Source: Aurantimonadaceae bacterium
Lineage (GTDB): Bacteria; Pseudomonadota; Alphaproteobacteria; Rhizobiales; Rhizobiaceae
NCBI GenBank assembly: GCA_947474855.1
Contig: CANJKV010000007.1
Coordinates: forward strand, 1-64,000
DNA length: 64,000 nt
Reading direction: 5' to 3'
Positions 29,170 to 36,557 of this stretch are shown here, in pieces (position 1 is the first letter of the stretch; every line of letters starts with the position of its first letter). The notes beneath the pieces were generated by a model. That model did not search any database, was not told where the DNA came from, and saw only the letters and a list, made by a program, of their open reading frames with translations. The position numbers and the translations under genes were made by a program.

Positions 29170-29197
29170 GGGGAGCCGCCCGGGCGGGCGGCTCCCC
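29170..29197 (+). terminator. GC-rich hairpin between binding protein and epimerase genes
   Basis: GGGGAGCCGCC (29170-29180) pairs perfectly with GGCGGCTCCCC (29187-29197) around a six-base loop. No long T-run follows, so it is more likely an mRNA-stabilising or attenuating element that raises binding-protein expression than a full terminator. Confidence 0.55.
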
Positions 29198-29230
29198 TTC
29201 CCGCATCATTCCTCGAAGGCGAGGCCTCCC

Positions 29231-30130
29231 ATGACCAAGATCGGCGTGCACTCCTTCGTCTGGAGCGCCGGCTCCTCGCGCGAGGCGCTCGACGCGGTGC
29301 TGACCCGCAGCCACGAGCTCGGCTTCGACCTCGTCGAATTCTCCTATATCGACCCCAAGCAGGTCGAGGTCTCCTGGCTTGCCGGGCGCCTGCGCGAGCT
29401 GAACCTCGGCGTCGCGATCTCCATGGGCCTGCCCCCGGAGGGCGACGTGTCGAGCGAGGATCCGGCCGTCGTGACGAACGGCGAGGCGATCCTTGACGCG
29501 GCGGTCGCGCTTACCCGCGACCTCGGCGGCACCAAGCTCGCCGGCATCCTGTCCTCATCGCACGGCAAGCAGGAGCGCGCCGTCACCCGGCGCGGCTGGA
29601 ATGCCAGCGTCGCCGCCGTCTCGCGCGCGGCCGAGCGGGCCAAGCAAGCCGGCGTCACGCTGAACCTCGAGATCGTCAACCGCTTCGAGAGCAACATGCT
29701 CAACACGGCGGCGCAGGGCCTCGCCTTCATCGAGGCGACCGGCGCCTCCAACGTGTTCCTCCACCTCGATACGTTCCACATGAACATCGAGGAGGCCGAC
29801 GTCGGCCTCGCCATCCGCCACGCGGCCGGCAAGATCGGCTACGTCCACATCGGCGAGAGCCATCGCGGCTATCTCGGCACGGGCTCGATCGACTTTCCCA
29901 AGATCTTCGACGCGCTGGTCGCGATCGGCTGGGACGACGTCGTGACCTTTGAATCCTTCTCCTCGGCCATCGTCGACCGCGACCTGTCTCTCAAGACCGC
30001 GATCTGGCGCGACCTTTGGAGCGACAACGTGGCGCTGGCGAACCATGCCCGCCGCTTCATCACGATCGGCATGGAGACCGCTCGCATCAAGGCCGACCTC
30101 GTGCGCCAGGCCCATCTCCCCACGACTTAA
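29231..30130 (+). CDS. Ketose 3-epimerase-like TIM-barrel protein (sugar phosphate isomerase/epimerase family)
   Basis: 299 residues of the AP-endonuclease-2-type TIM barrel. The metal-binding set of D-tagatose/D-allulose 3-epimerases is visible: Glu in NLEIVNRFE (about 153), Asp and His in HLDTFHMNIEE (about 180), HIGESHRGYLGTG and Glu in TFESFSS. It would epimerise a free ketose at C3 in the cytoplasm. It closes the plus-strand sugar operon 67 bases after the binding protein. Epimerase, FGGY kinase and class II aldolase together would give a complete ketose catabolic route; the true sugar is unknown. Confidence 0.85.
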   Translation: MTKIGVHSFVWSAGSSREALDAVLTRSHELGFDLVEFSYIDPKQVEVSWLAGRLRELNLGVAISMGLPPEGDVSSEDPAVVTNGEAILDAAVALTRDLGGTKLAGILSSSHGKQERAVTRRGWNASVAAVSRAAERAKQAGVTLNLEIVNRFESNMLNTAAQGLAFIEATGASNVFLHLDTFHMNIEEADVGLAIRHAAGKIGYVHIGESHRGYLGTGSIDFPKIFDALVAIGWDDVVTFESFSSAIVDRDLSLKTAIWRDLWSDNVALANHARRFITIGMETARIKADLVRQAHLPTT

Positions 30131-30305
30131 AAGCGTGCCGATCAGCGAGCCTCGCCATCCTCACGACTGTCGATGGAGTAGGCGTTGCTCACTCCACACT
30201 TGTAGGGGTGATGCTCGCCGAGCTTCAGAGGCGGCCTGGGTGCCCTCGGCGAAGCGTCAGCTTTTGGAACCAACCAGAATGCCATGTGACGTCCGGAATG
30301 GGCGC

Positions 30306-30660
30306 TTAGCGGAAGTCTCTCGTCTTTAACCGAATCTCGCCCGCGACGTGATCATGGGGATCGAACATCACCTTCGCCGGCGGCATCCGCGGCGTCGTCC
30401 GCGGTTCTTCCGCCTCGTTGACAAGGCCATCCTTGGTCCTGCCCCGCCGCCACACGCTCGCGAACTCCATTGTCAGGTCGCTGAGCAATCGCGCGAGGAG
30501 ATGCACAACCTCGCCTTCGCGCTGGATGCGTCCGCGTACCCCCATCATCCCGACGCCGAGCACGATCTTACGGTACGCTCGAACACTTCGGTCCAGACTA
30601 CCAGGTTGGCGACGCCGGTCTCGTTCTCGATGGTGATGAATGAAGCTTGAAGCTGATGCC
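30306..30660 (-). pseudogene. dnaE2: dnaE2 (error-prone DNA polymerase) C-terminal remnant, frameshifted
   Basis: On the minus strand one frame reads ASFITIENETGVANLVVW, the OB-fold segment of DnaE2, then breaks. A second frame carries on with MMGVRGRIQREGEVVHLLA and ends IRLKTRDFR, the characteristic DnaE2 C-terminus. The switch lies near 30555-30565. Only about 115 of roughly 1100 codons remain, and no imuA or imuB is nearby. DnaE2 is the SOS-induced translesion polymerase of alphaproteobacteria; this copy is dead. Confidence 0.8.
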
Positions 30661-30899
30661 GATCAACAGACTGGCCAAAGCGGGCGCAGCTGACAGCTGC
30701 CGGGCGAGAGGTGCTGACGGCGATCGATGAGCCGAATGAGGCCATGGCGCAGATGGAAGAGGCGCGGAGCCGCGGGCTGCTAGAATAGCCCTCGGCGCAA
30801 TTGTAGCCAGTTTCGCCGCCGCACCGGATCCTCTGATTTCTCGTCCTCTTCAAAGCGCCGCCAGCCGTAATCATTCCTTCCCAGGCGGCGCCGGCTGAG

Positions 30900-30950
30900 T
30901 CTCCAGTAGCTGCGACTGGTGAGCAGTCATCTCAACATAGCTACTGGAGA
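30900..30950. repeat. Nested inverted repeat
   Basis: TCTCCAGTAGCT (30900-30911) is perfectly complementary to AGCTACTGGAGA (30939-30950). Inside the 27-base loop, GACTG (30914-30918) pairs with CAGTC (30924-30928). It lies 55 bases downstream of the btpA-like stop and beside the dnaE2 debris. It could be a structured terminator for the btpA-like gene or the end of a lost mobile element; no T-run supports a simple terminator. Confidence 0.5.
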
Positions 30951-31005
30951 GGCTGAGCTTATGTGGCGTGACAATGAACCCTGCTGGTTGCGATTGCCTC
31001 ATCCC

Positions 31006-31782
31006 CTACGCGCTGACACGTTCCATCAACCTCTTGATGGCTACTTTGTCCCAGCGGACCAGCGCTTCTTCGTCCGCTCCTCGTAAAAGCAGGGACGAGC
31101 TCACCACCACCCCGTTCGCCGTGCGGAGCGCTTCCGCGACGTTGTCCGCATCGATCCCGCCACCGATTAAAATCGGTCGCTTGACGCCGGCTGCCTGAGC
31201 CGCTGCGACCTTGCTCAGGCTGTCTGAGAAACTCGATCCCGTGAGGACCAGCGCGTCGGCTCCCATATTCTGCGCCCAGAGGGCTGCCGTCTCGTCGGCG
31301 ACGGGGGCAAGCGCCTGGCTGGTGCGGTCGTGGACGTCGGCCAGGATGCGGATGTCAGGCCGGCCGATTGAGGCGCGGAAGTCGGTCGCCTCTACCGAGA
31401 GGGCATTGCGCAGCCCTTCGGCGTTGACCGAAGCGCCGACAAAGACCTTTAACCGCACGAAGTCGGCGTCGGCCGCGTCCGCGATAGCCAGCGGCGAGAT
31501 GGCATCATGGGCCTGCACGATGATGCCGAGTGCAACGTCGGGATAGGTGCGCCGGAAAAGGCGACCGAGCGCCGCCATGCGGGCGACGGTCTGAGCCGTT
31601 GCCGCGCCCGTCTCTCGCGTTTCGTCCTGGATCTTAATCGCCCGGATGCCGCCCTCGACGAAGACGGCGGCATTGGCGAGGAGATAGTCTTCGTACCAAG
31701 CCATAGAGCGGAGGGCACCGCCCCGGAAGGGCGGGAACTGCAGCGCGGCGATGACCGACGGCAGGGAACGAGGGCTCGGCAT
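31006..31782 (-). CDS. BtpA/SgcQ family protein
   Basis: 258 residues matching the BtpA family (TIM-barrel-like): VIAALQFPPFRG, EGGIRAIKIQDETRETG, VGASVNAEGLRNAL, ILADVHDRTSQ and ADALVLTGSSFSD, then PILIGGGIDADNVAEAL. BtpA was described for photosystem I assembly, but bacterial relatives such as SgcQ sit in sugar catabolic operons, and here an aldolase- or epimerase-like role fits better. It is divergent from the DeoR regulator (111-base gap), which probably controls it. Confidence 0.85.
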   Translation of the reverse strand: MPSPRSLPSVIAALQFPPFRGGALRSMAWYEDYLLANAAVFVEGGIRAIKIQDETRETGAATAQTVARMAALGRLFRRTYPDVALGIIVQAHDAISPLAIADAADADFVRLKVFVGASVNAEGLRNALSVEATDFRASIGRPDIRILADVHDRTSQALAPVADETAALWAQNMGADALVLTGSSFSDSLSKVAAAQAAGVKRPILIGGGIDADNVAEALRTANGVVVSSSLLLRGADEEALVRWDKVAIKRLMERVSA

Positions 31783-31797
31783 GAGGCTCTCCAGAGC

Positions 31798-31811
31798 GGC
31801 TTTCGAAAATC
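31798..31811. promoter_or_regulatory. Candidate DeoR operator half-site GGCTTTCGAAAATC
   Basis: Located in the divergent btpA/deoR promoter region. CTTTCGA recurs in the inverted repeat at 32686-32722 just after deoR and, on the other strand, near 34797-34805 (ATCGAAAGCC) before the first amidohydrolase operon. TTTCG-type repeats are typical of DeoR-family operators. The role is inferred from recurrence and position. Confidence 0.35.
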
Positions 31812-31893
31812 AAGGAAGTGCCTGCGTAATGGCGCGCAGATGCGGTATTCTTGCCCGCGAGTCGGGTGAAATCCAGCGGGCGAGCTTTATCAC

Positions 31894-32667
31894 GTGCCTT
31901 CTTTGAAAGCGACAGAAAGACAACGTCACATTATCGATGGGCTGAACGCCCAGGGCCGCGTCGAGGTCTCGGAGCTATGCGAAAGCCTCGGCGTCTCCTC
32001 CGTCACGGTCCGGGCGGATCTGCTGCACCTTGAGAAGGCGCAGGTACTGCGGCGCATCCGGGGCGGCGCCATCGCCGTGCGGCCGAGCCGCTATGAACGC
32101 CCGCTCGACCTTAACGCCTCGCTGCACCACTCCGAAAAGGAGGCCATCGCCTCGGTGGCGGCCGAGATGATCCGGGACGGCGAGACCGTGATTATCGACA
32201 CCGGCTCGACCATGGCGGCCCTTGCCAAGTTCTTCCCCCGGCATCTCACCGACGTCGCGGTGGTGACCAACGCCCTCAACGTCGCGACGGAGCTGTGCCT
32301 CCATCCTGGCGTTACGGTGATCGTCACCGGCGGGACCGTGCGCCCGCAGCTCAACTCGCTGGTTTCGCCCTTCGGAACCCTGCTCCTGTCGGAGATCAAC
32401 GCCGACGTCGCCTTCATGAGCTGCGCGGGCGTGGAGACGGAGAAGGGCTTCACCAACTCGAACTGGCAGGAGGCCGAGATCAAGAAGGCGATGATCAAGG
32501 CCGCCAATCGGGTCATCTTCCTCGCTGACCATTCCAAACTCAGACACGTCGCGACGGCGCGGATCGCCACCCTAAGCGAGGCCGACCTTCTCATCACCGA
32601 CGCCGGCGCCTCGGGCGAGACGATCAAGGAGCTGCGCGCCGCCGGACTCGAAGTCGCAGTCGCTTAG
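31894..32667 (+). CDS. DeoR/GlpR family transcriptional regulator
   Basis: 257 residues, GTG start at 31894. The winged HTH reads VSELCESLGVSSVTVRADLLHL; the effector domain contains VIIDTGSTMAALAKFF, VVTNALNVATEL, VIVTGGTVRPQLNS and VIFLADHSKLRHVA, all normal for the family. It typically binds a sugar phosphate. It heads the plus-strand SIS/PfkB genes and is divergent from btpA, so it is the probable local repressor of the island. Its DNA-recognition helix differs from the DeoR protein of the other sugar locus. Confidence 0.92.
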   Translation: MPSLKATERQRHIIDGLNAQGRVEVSELCESLGVSSVTVRADLLHLEKAQVLRRIRGGAIAVRPSRYERPLDLNASLHHSEKEAIASVAAEMIRDGETVIIDTGSTMAALAKFFPRHLTDVAVVTNALNVATELCLHPGVTVIVTGGTVRPQLNSLVSPFGTLLLSEINADVAFMSCAGVETEKGFTNSNWQEAEIKKAMIKAANRVIFLADHSKLRHVATARIATLSEADLLITDAGASGETIKELRAAGLEVAVA

Positions 32668-32685
32668 TTACGTGATGGACCGAAA

Positions 32686-32722
32686 GGAAAATCTTCGAAA
32701 GGCTTTCTTTCGAAGATTTTCC
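32686..32722. repeat. Perfect 16-bp inverted repeat downstream of deoR
   Basis: GGAAAATCTTCGAAAG (32686-32701) and CTTTCGAAGATTTTCC (32707-32722) are perfect complements with a five-base loop, in an AT-rich patch between deoR and the first SIS gene. TTG and further T/C bases follow. It may be a terminator/attenuator separating deoR from the operon, or a DeoR operator, as it repeats the CTTTCGAA motif from the deoR promoter. Confidence 0.65.
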
Positions 32723-32810
32723 TTGTCTCTGAGCGGCTCGCCGAATGAAAGTGCGGACCTCAAAGTCGGCGCGGCAGCGCGCTCTTTCAGCGACCTGACG
32801 GACATCTTTC

Positions 32811-33920
32811 ATGACAACGCACTCCGCCTTTCCGGCCCGGCCGACCGGAGCCGCCGCCCCGCCCGCGTTTGAGCCGATGCTCGACGACATTCGCCGCCAG
32901 CCCGCGGTTCTGGCGCAGCTTCTTGACCGAGCGCCCGAAATCGCGGCTTTCGCCGCGGCGCACCTCAGCCTGCCCCCGGGTGGGCGCCTCCACGCATTTG
33001 GCAGCGGCGACGGCTGGTTCGCCGCCCGCGCCGCTTTCCACGGCCTCAACGCCCAAGCCGTCAGCGGCCTCGACTTCCTCCTCAACGTCGCACCGAGGCT
33101 GGGCGCCGCGGACAGCGCGATCGCCATCTCAATGTCCGGCAACGTCGACCGCACGCTCGAGGGCGCCCGCGCGGTGATGGCGGCGGGCGCAACGCTCTCC
33201 GTCCTCACCAACGGCGCCGGCGGTAGGCTCGGCGCGCTCGGCGGGCCGCGCTTCTCCCTGGACATCCCCGACATCGCCCCGTTCCTCTGCGGCACGACCA
33301 GCTTCACCGCCACGCTTGCGGCGCTCGGTCTTCTGGCCGGCCGCGACGCAGATCCGTTGCGCGCGGCGCTGCCCGCCCTGCCCGCCTTCATCGAGGAGGC
33401 CGACCGCACGTGCCGCGAGCTCGTCGAGGCTGCAGGGACCGGCGCACCGGGTATCCGCTTCCTCGGTGTTGGGCAAAGCGTCGCCCTGGCCGACTATGGC
33501 GCGGCCAAGTGCGTGGAGGTGACGACAGTCCCTGCCTGGAGCGACGACATCGAGGAGTTTGCCCACCGGCAATACTGGTCGATGGTGCGCAGCGAAATCG
33601 TCGTACTGCTGCCTGTCGACGCAGCGTCGGGCGGCTATGCCGACGCCACGGCCGACGCCCTCGCCCGGCTCGGCACGCCGACGCTGTCAATCGGCCCAGC
33701 CGAGGCGGATGCCGGGAAGTCCGCCCACCGCATCTCGACGCCCGGCGCGCCCTCGCTCGCATGGCTCGGCCAGGCCGTCGCGCTACAGCTCCTCGCCTAC
33801 CGCCTGGGGCTGGCCAACGGCACCGATCCCAACCGCCGCCTGCACCTGAAGAACGACGCCGAGCGCTTCGCCGTTAGCCGGCGGCTGACGCGCCTCAGCC
33901 TCCTCGGCACTGGCGAATAG
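32811..33920 (+). CDS. SIS domain sugar isomerase/deglycase-like protein (first copy)
   Basis: 369 residues with two SIS domains. The first has LHAFGSGDGWFAARAAFHGL and AIAISMSGNVDRTLEGARAV; the second IRFLGVGQSVALADYGAAKC and WSDDIEEFAHRQYW, where the acidic/His residues usually act in catalysis. The architecture is that of GlmS isomerase domains, AgaS and the fructosamine-6-phosphate deglycases FrlB/FraB. It is followed nine bases later by a PfkB kinase, the pairing found in Amadori-compound operons. The deglycase reading is inference; an aldose-ketose isomerase is the alternative. Confidence 0.82.
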   Translation: MTTHSAFPARPTGAAAPPAFEPMLDDIRRQPAVLAQLLDRAPEIAAFAAAHLSLPPGGRLHAFGSGDGWFAARAAFHGLNAQAVSGLDFLLNVAPRLGAADSAIAISMSGNVDRTLEGARAVMAAGATLSVLTNGAGGRLGALGGPRFSLDIPDIAPFLCGTTSFTATLAALGLLAGRDADPLRAALPALPAFIEEADRTCRELVEAAGTGAPGIRFLGVGQSVALADYGAAKCVEVTTVPAWSDDIEEFAHRQYWSMVRSEIVVLLPVDAASGGYADATADALARLGTPTLSIGPAEADAGKSAHRISTPGAPSLAWLGQAVALQLLAYRLGLANGTDPNRRLHLKNDAERFAVSRRLTRLSLLGTGE

Positions 33921-33928
33921 GCCGCCCG

Positions 33929-34768
33929 GTGACGCGGCGGCGCCTAGCGGTCGTCGGCTACGCCTCGATCGACGAAATCAGCGGCCCGGGCAGCACCGGA
34001 CTTGTCGAGGCGATCGGCGGCGGCGCGATCTACGCCGCCCTATCGGCGGCGCGGCTCGGCGTCGACGTCGCCCTCCACGTGTCCTTCGGCGCGGACTTTC
34101 CCGCCGCTTGGATCGAGCGCCTTGCGGCCCGGGGGATCGACCTCTCGGCAACCCGGCACGTCGACAACCTGACGCGGCGCGCGCGCCTCAGCTACGACTC
34201 GGACGAGGAGCGGCAGGCAGGTGCCGACCGGGACGCGGCTTGGCGCCGCGCGACCGAGTCCCTACGGCCGCCGCTTCCGGACGCCGCGGAGCACGATGCC
34301 GTCCTTCTCTGTCCGATGCCGCTCGACCTCGTCGCGCAAGCCGTGACGTTTCTGCGTGGTCGAACCTGCATCGTTGCGGACACGAGCGAGATTTTCGCCG
34401 CGGCAGGCCCCGCTGCCCTCGCCGCCTTCGACGGAGTGGACGTCTTCGCGCCGAGCCTTGAGGAGGCGCATCGCCTTACCGGCGAGGCAGAGGAGGAGAG
34501 GGCCGCGGCGGTGCTCGCAGCCCGATTTCCCCTTGTCGTCCTCAAGCGCGGGCGCCGCGGCCTGCTCCGCCTCGAAGGATCGGCGAAGCTCGCACGTCCT
34601 GTCGACATTGTCGCAGCGATCGACCCGACCGGCGCGGGCGACGCAACCGTCGGCGCACTCGCGACTGCCCTCATCACCGAGTCGGATCCCCTGCGGCAGC
34701 TGGAGGTTGCGGTCGAGGCTGGCCGCCTCGCGGTCAGCGCACAGGGACCAGCGGCGCTCGGCTGGTAA
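33929..34768 (+). CDS. PfkB family carbohydrate kinase (first copy)
   Basis: 279 residues, a GTG start nine bases after the SIS stop. The substrate-side motif GGGAIYAALSAARLG is near residue 30 and the ATP/anion-hole motif DPTGAGDATVGAL near 231, with the catalytic Asp in TGAGD. It presumably phosphorylates the sugar part of the substrate before the SIS enzyme acts, as FrlD does with FrlB. It shares only family motifs with the second PfkB in the island. It ends the first transcription unit; a 291-base gap follows. Confidence 0.87.
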   Translation: MTRRRLAVVGYASIDEISGPGSTGLVEAIGGGAIYAALSAARLGVDVALHVSFGADFPAAWIERLAARGIDLSATRHVDNLTRRARLSYDSDEERQAGADRDAAWRRATESLRPPLPDAAEHDAVLLCPMPLDLVAQAVTFLRGRTCIVADTSEIFAAAGPAALAAFDGVDVFAPSLEEAHRLTGEAEEERAAAVLAARFPLVVLKRGRRGLLRLEGSAKLARPVDIVAAIDPTGAGDATVGALATALITESDPLRQLEVAVEAGRLAVSAQGPAALGW

Positions 34769-35059
34769 GGCCACAAACGAAAAGAGCCTGAACTTTTATC
34801 GAAAGCCGATTTCAATCAACTGAAAGCAAGTTGCGAGCGCTCGCCGCCTACTTTGGAGTCACGCCGAATAGCCGATCCAACACGTTTCCAAGGCAGAAAG
34901 CGCGCGTTAGGCGCATGACCCGCCGAGTTTTTGCGCAGCTCCGATCATCCTAACCTGTCTTTCTTTCTCTTTCTTTTGGCGATCTGGAATAATTTTCGAT
35001 TGCGTCCTGGCTTCGAATGGCTCTAGCCTCGCGGCACAGATTTTGGACAGGGTCAGCCT
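34769..35059 (+). promoter_or_regulatory. Upstream region of the amidohydrolase/transporter operon
   Basis: 291 bases, less GC-rich than the genes around it. It contains ATCGAAAGCC near 34798 (the CTTTCGA motif on the other strand), a run of TTTC repeats near 34960-34976, and TTTTCGATT near 34993. It should contain the promoter for the genes from 35060; I see no convincing -35/-10 pair. Confidence 0.4.
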
Positions 35060-36532
35060 TTGATCAGGAAGTTGACGGCACGATGGGTTCTCGGCTTCGA
35101 CGGACGCGATCACGTCCTCGTCGAAGGCGGCGAGGTCGTCGACGACGGCGACCAGATCGTGTACGCCGGCCCCGCGACCAACTCCCCCGCCGACCTCATC
35201 GAGGATCACGGCCAAGCACTCATCGCGCCAGGCTTCGTCGACCTCAACGCGCTGGCCGATGTCGATACGACGATCCTCGGCTTCGGCAACCCCGCGTCCC
35301 GTGCGGCCAAGGCCGTCAGCCGGTCCTATGCGGAGACGCAGCGCCGCGACGTTTTGACAGCGGAGCAGCAGCTCGCCTCCGCCCGCTTCGCCTTCTCCCA
35401 GCTGCTCCTGTCGGGCACAACCACCGCGCTCCCTGTCACCTCGCTCCTGTTCAGGGAATGGGCCGAAAGCTCCGAGGAGTTCGACTCCGTGGCCGAGCTC
35501 GCCGATGCGCTCGGCATCCGCCTTGTTCTCGGGCCGAGCTACCGCTCGGCGATGAACGTCGTCGAGGCGGACGGTAGCATTGGCCAGGTCGAGCGCCTTC
35601 AGGACGGACAGGCGGGCCTCGAGAACGCCATCCGCTTCGTCGAAGCCTGCACAGGCAAGGGTCCGCTCGTCTCGGGCCTCCTCGTGCCCTCCACCATCGA
35701 GACCTGCTCGGACGACCTCCTTCTGCGCACGGCCGCCGCCGCCCGCGACCTCGGCGTGCCCTTCCGCCTCCATTGTTGTCAGTCGCGCAGCGAGGCCGAA
35801 CTCGTCTGGCGGCGCACTGGCCGCACCTCGATCGGCCATCTCCGGCATCTCGGCCTTCTAGACAATCATGCTCTGCTGCCTCACGCGGTCGATCTCGGCG
35901 GTCCGCAGGCTCGTCCGAATCTCATCGAGGCCGATATCGCCGCGCTCGCTGGTTCCGGCGCAACGGTGGTGCATTGCCCACTCGTGATTGGCCGCGGGGG
36001 TCGGCGCCTCGACTCCTTCGCGCGCCTGCGCGACCAGGGCATCCGCATCGGCCTCGGCACGGACACGGCGCCCCCGGACATGCTGATGAACCTCCAATTC
36101 GGCCTCGCCATGGCTCGGACGATCGACGGCGGCGCAACGGGGCCGGCCGACCTCTTCCGCGCAGCGACGGTCTGGGCCGCCGAGGCGATCGGCCGGCCGG
36201 ACCTCGGCCGCCTCGCCCCGGGTGCCAAGGCTGACATCGTGGTCTGGGACCTCGCCGCGCCTGCCGTGCAGCCGGTCTTCGATCCTGTCGCGGCGCTGTT
36301 CCTGATGCCGCCCGGAGGGCGCGCCAGCGCCGTCTACGTCGGCGGCCGCCCCTCGGTGATCCAGGGCCGCCTCGCGGCGTCGGCCAGCAGCGTGCCGGAT
36401 GTCGCAGAAGTCGAGACCATCAAGGCCGCCCTCCTCGACAGCTTCGCCGAGCGCCACCCGCAGGGGCACTCCTGGCAAACCCTTTTCCCACCCGCCTTCA
36501 CGCCAACAAACTTCGGTTCTCCGTCGGCGTGA
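35060..36532 (+). CDS. Amidohydrolase family protein lacking the HxH metal motif
   Basis: 490 residues from a TTG start. The composite-domain N- and C-termini and the barrel resemble the chlorohydrolase/deaminase branch (TrzN, guanine deaminase). Where the family has PGxxxxHxH, this protein reads PGFVDLNALAD, with Asn and Leu in place of the two His. The later ligands remain partly: LHCCQSRSEAE, LPHAVDL and LGTDTAPPDML with the Asp. It may be a divergent subfamily with altered metal use or a non-hydrolytic role. The second amidohydrolase at 45315 keeps HxH. It starts the operon that continues into the peptide-type ABC importer, 25 bases later. Confidence 0.82.
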   Translation: MIRKLTARWVLGFDGRDHVLVEGGEVVDDGDQIVYAGPATNSPADLIEDHGQALIAPGFVDLNALADVDTTILGFGNPASRAAKAVSRSYAETQRRDVLTAEQQLASARFAFSQLLLSGTTTALPVTSLLFREWAESSEEFDSVAELADALGIRLVLGPSYRSAMNVVEADGSIGQVERLQDGQAGLENAIRFVEACTGKGPLVSGLLVPSTIETCSDDLLLRTAAAARDLGVPFRLHCCQSRSEAELVWRRTGRTSIGHLRHLGLLDNHALLPHAVDLGGPQARPNLIEADIAALAGSGATVVHCPLVIGRGGRRLDSFARLRDQGIRIGLGTDTAPPDMLMNLQFGLAMARTIDGGATGPADLFRAATVWAAEAIGRPDLGRLAPGAKADIVVWDLAAPAVQPVFDPVAALFLMPPGGRASAVYVGGRPSVIQGRLAASASSVPDVAEVETIKAALLDSFAERHPQGHSWQTLFPPAFTPTNFGSPSA

Positions 36533-36557
36533 CGGCCCTACTCAAAGGCGACGAGCG

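Larger units (their letters stand above)
30131..31005. other. 875-base non-coding interval with gene debris
   Basis: No intact gene is visible. The interval holds a frameshifted dnaE2 tail (30306-30660, minus strand), a nested inverted repeat (30900-30950), and a plus-strand open segment ending at TAG near 30788 (reading AMAQMEEARSRGLLE) that I cannot assign. Base composition is less GC-rich than the flanks. It separates the sugar locus from the BtpA/SIS/PfkB island and looks like a recombination scar. Confidence 0.6.
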
